Shown here: one piece after another, positions 53,550-63,629 of the stretch
Layout: each line of letters starts with the position of its first letter
Position numbering within the stretch: the first letter of the stretch is position 1
Notes under the pieces: generated by a model
Seen by the model: only the letters and a program-made list of their open reading frames with translations
Databases searched by the model: none
What the model was told of the DNA's origin: nothing
NCBI GenBank assembly: GCA_964447405.1
Contig: CAYUSP010000004.1
Location: 620,001-684,000, forward strand
Direction of reading: 5' to 3'
DNA length: 64,000 nt
DNA from: JALNZF01 sp964447405
Lineage (GTDB): Bacteria > Nitrospirota > UBA9217
Translations under genes and position numbers: made by a program

Positions 53550-56500
53550 TTAATCATCATCCTCATCGTCATGATCCTGCTCGTGCGAGGGTATCTCTTC
53601 CAGCGGACACCAGGCCTCGGTCTGGACTATTGCTTCGACAACGAGCGGATACACGGTCGCCTGCGCCTCGCACGTCCTTATCCAGTCCTTCCGATGCGGT
53701 TCTCCTGTCCTGGCGCACCCGTCAAGTTTTCGCAGAATATCGTGCTGGAGCTGCTCAAGGGCGTCCCTGCAGTCATGTCCGCGCAGGTCCTTGATCACGC
53801 TGTTCAGCTTATTGACCATCGTCTTCTGTAGGTTAACATTCTTGAACGCTTTTTTCGGATTCAGCGCCTGGATCGCCTGCTGGACATCCTTGACCGCGTT
53901 CATTGCCGCAGTCCGCTGGTCCACGGTCTGCACCTGGATGGTACTTGGGATACTGTTCTCTGCGCCGTCATTCACAATGAGTTGAATGACATAAGTACCA
54001 GTGCTGTCAGGAACAAAGGACGCGTTCGCTGTCAGCGAAGAAGAGATCTCGGCCAAACTACCCTGGGGCTTCGAAGCAAAGCTCCAGGAGTAGGACAAGG
54101 GGTCGCCATTGGCATCTGAACTGCCCGTACCGTTCAGAAGCACGTTTTCACCTACATCAGCGGATAGGCTTTGTCCGGCGTTCGCCACCGGGATAACGTT
54201 TGCGAAGCTCACCTTGGCCAAGGCTGCAACGCTCCGGCTCCAGGCATCGCTCACCAGGAGCTGTACAATATAGTCGCCGTGCACATCCGGGATAAAGCTC
54301 GTTGTGGCGGTGTTCATGCTCGCGAGCGCTGCTGTGCTTCCCGCTGGCACAGAGCTGAATGACCACGCGTATGCTATCGGATCACCGTCAAGATCGTAGC
54401 TTTGAGTGCCGTCAAGTTCCACCAATGTTCCGATAAGGACCACTGACTGGTCAGGCCCCGCATCCGCGATTGGCGCGGTGTTGGTGGTGCTGATCGTGAT
54501 AAATGCCGGATCGCTCGTGGCGCCGATGCTGTCGAAGACTGTCAATGACAGTACATAATCACCGGGCTGGTCCGCAACGAACGCGGGCGTAATTGACGCC
54601 GAATCTGAGAGCTGCGCAGTGCTCGAACTTGATGGCTTGGAAACGAAACTCCACGCATATGTCAGCGGGTCACCGTCAGGATCGGTGCTTCCACTTCCGT
54701 CGAGAACAACCAGGGCGCCTGCATGAACAGACCGGTTATTGCCTGCCGCGGCAGTTGGGGCGGTATTTGCCTTCGTCGTCACGCTGAAGTTCGCGCTTGC
54801 CGTGCCGATAGAGAGCATTGCCTCGGTTCTCGTGGAGTAATATGTGGATGAGGTCAATCGCACGGAAACCGAGTCGCCGTTCATAACGGTTCCGGCAGCG
54901 GATGTGAACGTCCCTCCATTGATCGAATATTCGCCTCCGGATATGGATATTATAGTCGGGACATTAATGCCGAGAACCGTGACTGTATTGGAACTTGCCA
55001 GTGCGCCCGGCTTCACGTCAGCCTGGTCGACGAAAACGAATGGATCGGGTGTAGTGTCCGCAAACATGAATACAGCATTGATCGAATGGTTCGCTTGTAA
55101 GTTCGTAAAGGTGTAGGACGCTCTTGCGCCCACGGATGCGCCGTCCACCAGTACGTCAGAGATGAAGTAACCCGGATCAGGCGCGATGGTGTACTCCTGG
55201 TTCGAGCCGATGCCCTTGATCGTGGAACCTGCCGGAGATACGCTGCCTCCGGCGCCCGCGGACGCGGATATTTCATAGGTGATCATCCTGAACGATGCAC
55301 TGATCGCGTGGTTCGTCGTGACATTTGTAAACGTGTAGGAACTCGTTGAGCCGATCGAGACACCGTCTACAAGAACGTCAGCGATCGTGTTCCCGGACGA
55401 TGGCGTAATGGTATAGGACTGGCTTCCTCCATTCGTCACCGATGAGACGCCGGTTGGTGTGATGGCGCCACCGGCGCCCGCGGTGGCGGTTATATCATGC
55501 GTAATCGCCGTGAATGTTGCATTGATAGTTTGATCCGCCTGGATGTTCGTGAAAGTGTAGCTCGTAATCGGCCCCTGATCCGCGTTGTTCACCAGCACGC
55601 TCCGGATTATGAATCCCGGGTTCGGAGCAATAGTGAACGTGGCGCCGCCGCCTTGATGTAAAATGACTGGCCCTGAGGGCGTTATCGCGCCATTTGGCCC
55701 GGCACCCACCGTGATCGTATAGGTAATGGGAACAAATACCGCGCTGATCGCATGATTGTCGGTCACATTCAGGAATGCGTAACTTGTGATGGCGCCGTGA
55801 TCCACACCGTCAACCAGCACGCTATCCACGCGATAACCTGCATCCGGCGAGACGGTGAAAGTGATACTGCTCCCGTAATTCACCGTCCTATCACCCGCCG
55901 GCGTAATGCTGCCATTCGCTCCGGCTGATGCAGAAACAGTGAACGTAATCGGCGTAAAGCTTGCGCTGATAGTGTGATCGGCTGTTACATTCGAGAATGT
56001 GTAATCAGTGACCGCGCCCTGGTCAATACCGTCAACCGACACGCTCTGGATCCTGTAGCCGGCATCAGGGACCATGGCAAAGGTCACACCGCTTCCGTTA
56101 TTGACCGTGACAGCTCCGGCAGGCGAGATGCCGCCGTGCACGCCAGCGGTGGCGGAAATGACATACACTATCGGCGAGAAGGTTGCGGTAATGATATGAT
56201 CTGCTGATATGTTCGAGAAGGTATAAGCAGTAATAGCGCCCTGATCTACACCGTCCACCACTACACTCCGGACACTGTAGCCCGTATTGGGAGTAATAGT
56301 AAAGACAGCGTTGCCGCCAGCACTCACCATCACCGGGCCAGCGGGAGAGATGCTCCCCTGAGAGTCCGCTGTAGCCATGATCGAGTATGCAGCTGACGCG
56401 GCAATGGCAAAAGGTGATAGCGAGGTCGTTTCGCCGCAGACTTTCTTCGCTGTAGTATCAACTAAAGTAGTAATGTCCTGCCATGCACCGTTCGCATAAT

Positions 56501-59500
56501 GAAGCAGTTTGAGTTGCGTTTCGCTCACTCCGCCAAGCTGAGCAGGATTGTAGCTTAGACAGACCGTGATGTTGCCGCTAACCACCGCGTTCGTCGTAAT
56601 TTCATAGACCGAGCCGTCAAGAATCTTAAAGTTGGATGGTGAAGTCATATCGCCTGATGTGAGTGCTTTGGCAGTTACAACCCCGCCTGATATAATGCTG
56701 TCAAAAGTCATACTGGCCAGCGGGCCCAGCACAACCGGCGTATCAGCGGATTGGACCGTCGTAACTGCTGATACGGGCAATACTTTCCTGATTCGCTTAT
56801 TGTTCGTATCAGCAATATAAACATTGCCCGCGCTGTCGATTGACACACCCTGGGGATAGTATAAGCTGGCGTTTTTAGCATCTCCCCCGTCTCCGCTGTA
56901 ACCAGGGATGCCATTCCCCGCCACCGTCGTGATGATCTTCGTCGACGCATCCACCTTGCGAATGCGATTGTGAACGTAATCAGCAATATATATATTGCCC
57001 GCGCTGTCGACTGACACACCATAGGAATACAAACTTGCATCTTTTGCATAACCATAGTCTCCGCTGTAACCAGAGCTGCCATTACCCGCCACTGTCGTGA
57101 TGATCTTCGTTGCCGCATCCACCTTACGAATGCGACTGTTATAGAAATCTGAAATATAGATGTTGCCCGCGCTGTCGACTGACACACCATAGGGATAGGA
57201 TAAGCTGCCATTTTTAGCATCTCCCCCGTCTCCGCTGTAACCAGGGCTGCCATTCCCCGCCACCGTCGTGATGATCTTCGTTGCCGCATCCACCTTGCGA
57301 ATGCGATGATTGTACAGATCTGCAATATAGATATTGCCTGCGCTGTCGACTGACACACCATAGGGATAGTACAAACTCGCATCTTTCGCGTCTCCTCCAT
57401 CTCCACTGTAACCATAACTGCCATTCCCCGCTACCGTCGTGATGATCTTCGTTGCCGCATCCACCATGCGAATGCGACTGTTATAGAAATCTGAAATATA
57501 GATGTTGCCCGCGCTGTCGACTGACACACCATAGGGATAGGATAAGCTGCCATTTTTAGCATCTCCCCCGTCTCCGCTGTAACCAGGGCTGCCATTCCCC
57601 GCCACCGTCGTGATGATCTTCGTTGCCGCATCCACCTTGCGAATGCGATTGTTATAGAAATCTGAAATATAGATATTTCCTGCGCTGTCGACTGACACAC
57701 CATAGGGATAGTACAAACTCGCATTTCTCGCGTCACCTCCATCTCCACGGTAACCATAACTGCCATTCCCTGCCACCGTCGTGATGATCTTCGTTGCCGC
57801 ATCCACCTTGCGAACTCGGTTGTTACCGTAATCAGCGATATAGATGTTGCCCGCGCTGTCGACAGACACACCATAGGGATAGTACAGACCCGCATTTCTT
57901 GAGTCTCCTCCATCTCCACTAAAACCATAACTGCCATTCCCCGCTACCGTCGTGATGATCTTCGTTGCCGCATCCACCTTGCGAATGCGACTGTTATAGA
58001 AATCTGAAATATAGATATTTCCTGCGCTGTCGACTGACACACCATAGGGATAGTACAGACTCGCATTTCTCGCATCCCCTCCGTCACCGCTGAAACCATA
58101 ACTGCCATTCCCCGCCACCGTCGTGATGATCTTCGTTACTGCATCAACCTTGCGGATGCGATTGTTATATAAATCTGAAATATAGATATTTCCTGCGCTG
58201 TCGACTGACACACCATAGGGATAGGATAAGCTGGCATTTTTAGCATCTCCCCCGTCTCCGCTGAAACCGGAGCTGCCATTCCCCGCCACCGTCGTGATGA
58301 TCTTCGTTGCCGCATCAACCTTGCGAATGCGATTGTTATAGAAATCTGAAATATAGATATTTCCTGCGCTGTCGACTGACACACCATAGGGATAGTACAA
58401 ACTCGCATTTCTCGCGTCACCTCCATCTCCACGGTAACCATAACTGCCATTCCCTGCCACCGTCGTGATGATCTTCGTTGCCGCATCCACCTTGCGAACG
58501 CGATTATTGTACAGATCTGCAACATAGATATTGCCTGCACTGTCGACTGCAACAGCAGATGGGGAATACAGTCGTGCATCCGCTGCATTGCCACCGTCAC
58601 CGCTGTAACCATAACTGCCATTCCCCGCTACCGTGGTGATAATTTTCGTTATCGCATCCACCCTCCGAATTCGGTGATTGCCCGTGTCTGCGATATAAAT
58701 ATTTCCTGCGCTGTCAATCGCAGTCCCTTGTCCGCGCAGCCCCACATTCGTAGCGAGTTCTCCATCGCCGATACCACCACCGGCCACGGTTTCTATGATA
58801 CGATTGTCCACCGCAACTATGTTGGCATGCGCAGTGACATAAGAAAGATCAATCTCGTAATTAGGCGCTGACATGCCGTACAAACTAAGACCAGTAACGC
58901 TGACAAGCTTGTCCAAGCCAACGTTCGCGTCAGCAAATGCTGCACTCCCGCCATAAAGCCCGACAGAATCACCGGGAATGATGCCGCTTAACGTCAGATT
59001 TTCTATAGTCGCCGCCGTTGTCCCGTCATATTCCTTGCTTCGTACCTTAACGATAGGCGTCAATGGTGCTAGCGTAATGCTCGCCGCACCTGCGGCTATG
59101 TTTGAGATAAGATAATAATTGCTTGCTGAGTTACCCGCCAAGGCAAGGCCGGTCACGTTCACCGGTTTGTTCGTACCCGCGTTCGCGTCTGCGAACATCG
59201 CTGTTCCGCCTGCGAGCGTGACATCATCACCAGTTATGACCGTGCTCACGCTCTTCGTCGCGATCGTAGCCGCTGTTGTGCGGTCATAGACCTTATCACT
59301 CGCGGTAACGCTCGGCGTCAACGGTGCAGGCGTGATATTTGCTTTTGCCGACGCCGTGTTCGAGATAAGAGCGTAATTGCCAGCGGATGCTCCTGACAGC
59401 ATTAATCCCGTCACGGTCACCGATTTGTTCGTACCTGCCGTCGGCGTAAGGAACGTGACTGCGCCACCCGTCAACGTTACATCGTCTCCGGGGAATACGG

Positions 59501-62500
59501 TATATACCATCCGGCTTGCGATCGTCCCCGCTATTGTTCCATCATAGATCTTGTCGCTAATCGCTACCTGAGGGGTTAGCCCTGATGGCATGATGTTTGC
59601 CGAAATTACCATAGCACTTGTTGCAAGGATATAATTGCCTGCGGATGGACCTGACAAGGTCAAGCCGGTCACCATCACTGCTTTGCTCGTTCCCACGTTC
59701 GGATTATCGAACGTCGCAATACCACCCGTGAGCGTAACCATATCGCCGCCCATGACCGTGCTGACGCTCCGCGATGCGATCATCGCAGATGTTGCGCTGT
59801 CATAATACTTATTGTTCACAGTAACCGATGGAACCAGCACTGCTGGAGTTATACTGGCCGCAGCGGAAATAGTGCTTGTTGCAAGGCTGTAATTACCCGA
59901 CGAAGCACCAGCGAGGACCAGCCCGACCACATTCACCGTTTTATTCGTACCGATTGAGGAAGTGATAAATGTCGCAATACCGCCGATAAGCGTTACGGAG
60001 TCACCAGCCGCAACACTACTTAGATTGCGGGTTACGATTGCGGCTGCTGTTGTCCCGTCATAAACTTTATCGCTAACAATGACCGACGGCGTCAGTGGTA
60101 TCGAGGTGATGCTTGCTGTGGCTGTGATAGTGGTCCAATACAACAAATAATTGGCAGACGCTGTGCCCGAGAGAACAAACCCCGACACCGTCACCGGCTT
60201 ATTCGTCCCCGCAGTCGGCGTAATGAACGTGGCTACTCCACCCGCTAGCGTGACGTCGTCACCCGGATATGGCGTATACAGCATCCTGCTGGCGATTGTC
60301 GCAATAGTTGTACCATCGTATGGCTTACTGCTTACTGTTACCGCCGGCACGATGCTTCTCGGCGTAATTGGTGCGGTAGTGTACGCTGTGCTGGATCCCA
60401 GGTAATAATTTCCTGCAGACGCTCCGGACAATACAAGTCCGGTCACAACCACAGTCTTCCCGGCCCCTACATTCGCATCGGTAAATGCCGCCGTTCCTCC
60501 GCTCAGGGTAACGATATCTCCAGCGAATATGGTGCTGACGCTCCGCGTCGTAATCGTCGCCGTTGTTGTTCGATCATAAACCTTGTTCGCCACGGTCACG
60601 GTCGGTGTGACAGATACAGGGGTAATATTCGCTGTTGCGGTTGCGCTGTTAGACGCGAGGATGTAGTTTCCAGCATCCGGTCCGCTTAAATACATACTTA
60701 TGTTAACTGTCTTGGCAAGTCCGACATTCTTGTCGCTAAACGCAGCCGCACCGTTAATGGTGAATACGTCGCCGGAAAGCCTGTTGTCGGCGTAGGTTAC
60801 TGTCGCGCTTGTAGTTCCGTCATAGATCTTGCCTGTAACTGTCGCGGTGACTGACAGCGTCATCGGATTCACCATCAGGACGCCACCTGCTGAACATGCA
60901 GCAAAGTTTCCCTGAGCGGCAAACGATGCATTCAGGGTATGGTTTCCTGCGGAGGGCCGTGTGATAGTAAAGACCGCGGAGGCCGCAGGTGGATTTGATC
61001 CATTTATCGGGCTCAGTGTTAAGCTCACTGCTGCGCCGCCATCGAGGCTTAAAGTGACCTCACCTGTCGGTGTGGCATCGACCGCGTGAACCGTAACGGT
61101 AATGTTCCCATTCCCCCCATAGGTCATGCTTGGGGCATCTAATGTCATCGTCGGTTGCGTAATACCCTGCACTTTCCTGATACGCTGACTGCCCAATTCC
61201 GCTATGTAGAGGTTCTTAAAAGCATCAACTGCCACCGCAACAGGCGAACTAAGACCCGCCATGGTGGCTGGGCCATGATCGCCGCTGAAATCATTCGTCC
61301 CATTACCGGCAACTGTTGTAATGGTTCCTGTTGCCGCAGCCACTTTGCGGATGCGCCTGTGCTCAGAGTCTGCTATATAGATATTATTGTCACCATCGAC
61401 CGCTATTCCCCTTGGATAAGCAAGGCCTGCAGATATCGCCGGTCCATTATCACCTATCATAAAAGACCCATTCCCCGCCACCGTCGACACGATCCCGGAC
61501 AGATTGATTTTCCGTATACGATGATTATAAGTGTCAGAGACGAATATATTTCCCGTTTTGTCAACCGCTATTCCATCAGGATAATTGAAACTTGCTGAAG
61601 TTGCCGGGCCATTATCGCCGCTGTAACCAGCAATGCCGTTTCCTGCTATGGTCGTAATGATCCCATATGCATCTATTTTCCTAATACGCTGGTTTGACTT
61701 ATCGGCTATATAGATATTTCCGCTGCCATCAGCCGCAATCCCCGCCGGATGGTTTATTCGTGCTGCTGTTGCCGGGCCGTTATCTCCTGTAAAACCTGCA
61801 TATGCTGTCCCGGCGATCGTGTGGATTATTCCTGTCTGTGCATCCACTTTTCGGATTTCATTAAGAGCTGCCACATACATATGGTCTGCCATGTCTACCA
61901 TAACACCGCTCGGAAAGGTCAGCCGTGCCATTGTCGCAATAACATTATCCCCGGTATCAGCTGTGCTGCCTTGCTGACCAGTGCCAGCAAACGTTGTTAT
62001 CGTACCGTTAGCATCCACTTTTCGAATTCGATTGTTAGAATTGTCTGCTATATATAGGTTGTTGGCTTTATCGACAGCCACCCCACTTGGTCCATTCAAG
62101 CTTGCAAATATGGCCGCACCGTTATCGCCGCCAAAACCAGGCGTCCCGTTACCCGCTACTGAGGTGATAATTCGGGGTGATGAACCTATCCTTCGTACAC
62201 GACCATTTTCTGAATCTGCAATATAAATTATGCCCCATGGATCAACTGCCAGACCCTTCGGGAATCTCATGCTGGCTGATGTGGCATAACCATTATCACC
62301 GCTGTAACCTATCATGCCGTTTCCACCGATCGTGGTAATAATTACAGACGAGGTAATTACACGAATGCGCTGATTCCACGTATCTGCTATATAAAGGTTA
62401 TCGGCTGTATCAACTGCAATACCATAGGGATAATTCAGCATGGCTGCTGACGCATAACCATTATCGACACTATAACCTGCAGTCCCGGTCCCCGCGATGG

Positions 62501-63263
62501 TCGTGATTATTCCGCTTGAATCCACTTTTCTGATCCGGTGATTATATGTATCAGCTATATAAATAATGCCCGTACTGTCGATTGCCACACTTGACGGGTA
62601 GAAAAGGCCAGACGAGATTGCGCTGACATTATCACCCGTGTAACCGCCGGTACCATTTCCAGCTACGGTCATGATAATGCCGGAGGTATCAACTTTTCGA
62701 ATGCGATGATTTCCCTGGTCTGCTATATATAAGCTCCCAACATTGTCAATGGCAACACCTGATGGATTAAATAACGTCGTAGAGGTTGCGGGAAGATTAT
62801 CTCCGCCATATCCCATTCCTGAGTTGCCTGCGACAGTCGTGATAACCCCAGCAGTATCGACTTTGCGAATACGATTATTCCACGTATCCGCAATGAATAT
62901 GTTTCCAGACCTATCAATAAACACGCCTAAAGGGGAGTTGAGCTTAGCGGATAGAGCAGGGCCATTATCTCCGCTGTAGCCGCCAACTCCGTTGCCCGCA
63001 ACCGTCGTAATAATTCCGGATACCGCATTCACCTTGCGAATGCGATGATTATCCCGGTCAGCTATGTAGTAATTTCCAACAGAGTCAGTAGCCGCGCTGT
63101 TTATATAGTACAGAACGGCATCAGGTGCCGGCCCGCCGTCGCCGACCGAACCACCGGCGATAGTCGTAATATCGCCAGGTGCAGCCCATGCTGTGGATAT
63201 GTATAACATCGTAAAGAACGAAAGGATTGCCGATAATATTTTGTACATAAACAACCTCCTCAT
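53550..63263 (-). CDS. Giant secreted NHL/YDG/InlB-B/PKD repeat protein
   Basis: The 3237-residue protein has a signal peptide (MYKILSAILSFFTMLYISTA region). Then come a first set of 12 NHL-type units (about 30-735) and an Ig-like Big domain (about 735-840). Eight YDG units follow (K-x-YD-x-T patterns, about 845-1485). A second set of 12 near-identical NHL units of 57 residues comes next (about 1485-2170). Six InlB-B-type repeats (SAGANGSITPAG patterns) and three PKD/K319L-like domains (SSDANGDPLSYSWSF) complete the repeats. The C-terminal helical tail is Cys-containing and ends in a stretch of Glu, Asp and His. The modules point to an extracellular adhesin or scaffold. No sortase signal or type I secretion motif was seen. 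Confidence 0.9.
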   Translation of the reverse strand: MRRLFMYKILSAILSFFTMLYISTAWAAPGDITTIAGGSVGDGGPAPDAVLYYINSAATDSVGNYYIADRDNHRIRKVNAVSGIITTVAGNGVGGYSGDNGPALSAKLNSPLGVFIDRSGNIFIADTWNNRIRKVDTAGVITTVAGNSGMGYGGDNLPATSTTLFNPSGVAIDNVGSLYIADQGNHRIRKVDTSGIIMTVAGNGTGGYTGDNVSAISSGLFYPSSVAIDSTGIIYIADTYNHRIRKVDSSGIITTIAGTGTAGYSVDNGYASAAMLNYPYGIAVDTADNLYIADTWNQRIRVITSSVIITTIGGNGMIGYSGDNGYATSASMRFPKGLAVDPWGIIYIADSENGRVRRIGSSPRIITSVAGNGTPGFGGDNGAAIFASLNGPSGVAVDKANNLYIADNSNNRIRKVDANGTITTFAGTGQQGSTADTGDNVIATMARLTFPSGVMVDMADHMYVAALNEIRKVDAQTGIIHTIAGTAYAGFTGDNGPATAARINHPAGIAADGSGNIYIADKSNQRIRKIDAYGIITTIAGNGIAGYSGDNGPATSASFNYPDGIAVDKTGNIFVSDTYNHRIRKINLSGIVSTVAGNGSFMIGDNGPAISAGLAYPRGIAVDGDNNIYIADSEHRRIRKVAAATGTITTVAGNGTNDFSGDHGPATMAGLSSPVAVAVDAFKNLYIAELGSQRIRKVQGITQPTMTLDAPSMTYGGNGNITVTVHAVDATPTGEVTLSLDGGAAVSLTLSPINGSNPPAASAVFTITRPSAGNHTLNASFAAQGNFAACSAGGVLMVNPMTLSVTATVTGKIYDGTTSATVTYADNRLSGDVFTINGAAAFSDKNVGLAKTVNISMYLSGPDAGNYILASNSATATANITPVSVTPTVTVANKVYDRTTTATITTRSVSTIFAGDIVTLSGGTAAFTDANVGAGKTVVVTGLVLSGASAGNYYLGSSTAYTTAPITPRSIVPAVTVSSKPYDGTTIATIASRMLYTPYPGDDVTLAGGVATFITPTAGTNKPVTVSGFVLSGTASANYLLYWTTITATASITSIPLTPSVIVSDKVYDGTTAAAIVTRNLSSVAAGDSVTLIGGIATFITSSIGTNKTVNVVGLVLAGASSGNYSLATSTISAAASITPAVLVPSVTVNNKYYDSATSAMIASRSVSTVMGGDMVTLTGGIATFDNPNVGTSKAVMVTGLTLSGPSAGNYILATSAMVISANIMPSGLTPQVAISDKIYDGTIAGTIASRMVYTVFPGDDVTLTGGAVTFLTPTAGTNKSVTVTGLMLSGASAGNYALISNTASAKANITPAPLTPSVTASDKVYDRTTAATIATKSVSTVITGDDVTLAGGTAMFADANAGTNKPVNVTGLALAGNSASNYYLISNIAAGAASITLAPLTPIVKVRSKEYDGTTAATIENLTLSGIIPGDSVGLYGGSAAFADANVGLDKLVSVTGLSLYGMSAPNYEIDLSYVTAHANIVAVDNRIIETVAGGGIGDGELATNVGLRGQGTAIDSAGNIYIADTGNHRIRRVDAITKIITTVAGNGSYGYSGDGGNAADARLYSPSAVAVDSAGNIYVADLYNNRVRKVDAATKIITTVAGNGSYGYRGDGGDARNASLYYPYGVSVDSAGNIYISDFYNNRIRKVDAATKIITTVAGNGSSGFSGDGGDAKNASLSYPYGVSVDSAGNIYISDLYNNRIRKVDAVTKIITTVAGNGSYGFSGDGGDARNASLYYPYGVSVDSAGNIYISDFYNSRIRKVDAATKIITTVAGNGSYGFSGDGGDSRNAGLYYPYGVSVDSAGNIYIADYGNNRVRKVDAATKIITTVAGNGSYGYRGDGGDARNASLYYPYGVSVDSAGNIYISDFYNNRIRKVDAATKIITTVAGNGSPGYSGDGGDAKNGSLSYPYGVSVDSAGNIYISDFYNSRIRMVDAATKIITTVAGNGSYGYSGDGGDAKDASLYYPYGVSVDSAGNIYIADLYNHRIRKVDAATKIITTVAGNGSPGYSGDGGDAKNGSLSYPYGVSVDSAGNIYISDFYNSRIRKVDAATKIITTVAGNGSSGYSGDYGYAKDASLYSYGVSVDSAGNIYIADYVHNRIRKVDASTKIITTVAGNGIPGYSGDGGDAKNASLYYPQGVSIDSAGNVYIADTNNKRIRKVLPVSAVTTVQSADTPVVLGPLASMTFDSIISGGVVTAKALTSGDMTSPSNFKILDGSVYEITTNAVVSGNITVCLSYNPAQLGGVSETQLKLLHYANGAWQDITTLVDTTAKKVCGETTSLSPFAIAASAAYSIMATADSQGSISPAGPVMVSAGGNAVFTITPNTGYSVRSVVVDGVDQGAITAYTFSNISADHIITATFSPIVYVISATAGVHGGISPAGAVTVNNGSGVTFAMVPDAGYRIQSVSVDGIDQGAVTDYTFSNVTADHTISASFTPITFTVSASAGANGSITPAGDRTVNYGSSITFTVSPDAGYRVDSVLVDGVDHGAITSYAFLNVTDNHAISAVFVPITYTITVGAGPNGAITPSGPVILHQGGGATFTIAPNPGFIIRSVLVNNADQGPITSYTFTNIQADQTINATFTAITHDITATAGAGGAITPTGVSSVTNGGSQSYTITPSSGNTIADVLVDGVSIGSTSSYTFTNVTTNHAISASFRMITYEISASAGAGGSVSPAGSTIKGIGSNQEYTIAPDPGYFISDVLVDGASVGARASYTFTNLQANHSINAVFMFADTTPDPFVFVDQADVKPGALASSNTVTVLGINVPTIISISGGEYSINGGTFTSAAGTVMNGDSVSVRLTSSTYYSTRTEAMLSIGTASANFSVTTKANTAPTAAAGNNRSVHAGALVVLDGSGSTDPDGDPLTYAWSFVSKPSSSSTAQLSDSASITPAFVADQPGDYVLSLTVFDSIGATSDPAFITISTTNTAPIADAGPDQSVVLIGTLVELDGTQSYDLDGDPIAYAWSFSSVPAGSTAALASMNTATTSFIPDVHGDYIVQLLVSDAWSRSVAALAKVSFANVIPVANAGQSLSADVGENVLLNGTGSSDANGDPLSYSWSFASKPQGSLAEISSSLTANASFVPDSTGTYVIQLIVNDGAENSIPSTIQVQTVDQRTAAMNAVKDVQQAIQALNPKKAFKNVNLQKTMVNKLNSVIKDLRGHDCRDALEQLQHDILRKLDGCARTGEPHRKDWIRTCEAQATVYPLVVEAIVQTEAWCPLEEIPSHEQDHDDEDDD
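56790..58810 (-). repeat. Array of 12 near-identical NHL repeats, 171-base unit
   Basis: The minus-strand frame repeats a 57-residue module (KIITTVAGNGSYG, SGDGGDA, YPYGVSVDSAGNIYI, NRIRKVD). Central copies differ by only a few residues. The period is a multiple of three, so copy number can change without breaking the frame. The first NHL set in the same gene (about 61.1-63.2 kb) is much more diverged. Confidence 0.9.
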
Positions 63264-63329
63264 TAATTTTCTCGACCGAATTCTTCCAGTTTCTTTCCAT
63301 CTTTGCTTCTACATCCCGCTTTACGGCGT

Positions 63330-63449
63330 TTAAGTCAGCAATCCGTTTATCTGAACGCTGTAATTACGTCTACTTACGATCTCAACCACTCCCGCGACCG
63401 TGTCTATGCCCTCATTCCGCCGGTATATACAAACGATATATTTTTCCAC
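63330..63449 (-). CDS. Micro-gene paralogous to 53331-53522
   Basis: A GTG at 63449, seven bases after GAGGT, opens a 39-residue frame whose first 26 residues match the 63-residue protein (YIV-IYRR-EG-D-VAGVVE-VS). It then diverges and stops at TAA. It may be a short functional leader peptide or a truncated copy. It lies just upstream of the giant gene, so its translation could influence expression. Confidence 0.55.
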   Translation of the reverse strand: MEKYIVCIYRRNEGIDTVAGVVEIVSRRNYSVQINGLLT

Positions 63450-63629
63450 GGATACCTCGCAGATATGGTTTTGTGAACGTATGCGTAAATACTATGTGAG
63501 GGAAGCTTACAGGAGACTTACGGAAGGAGAAAAATTAGAACTATTTTAAGAGAAAATGAACTGGATAAGATTAACAACGTGGAGAAAAGTAACGCGCTGA
63601 ATCTGCTTTTGACAGAATGGAGCAGAATA
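63450..63629. other. Intergenic region before the micro-gene
   Basis: I see no clear promoter, RNA gene or repeat between the BTAD gene stop and the micro-gene start. Transcription from the regulator gene may read into this region. Confidence 0.4.

Noticed and set aside
56708..57424. Second minus-strand frame of 238 residues, with similar frames to 58621
   Set aside because: It is an alternative reading of the in-frame 171-base repeat; the open frame is a by-product of the repeat period being a multiple of three.
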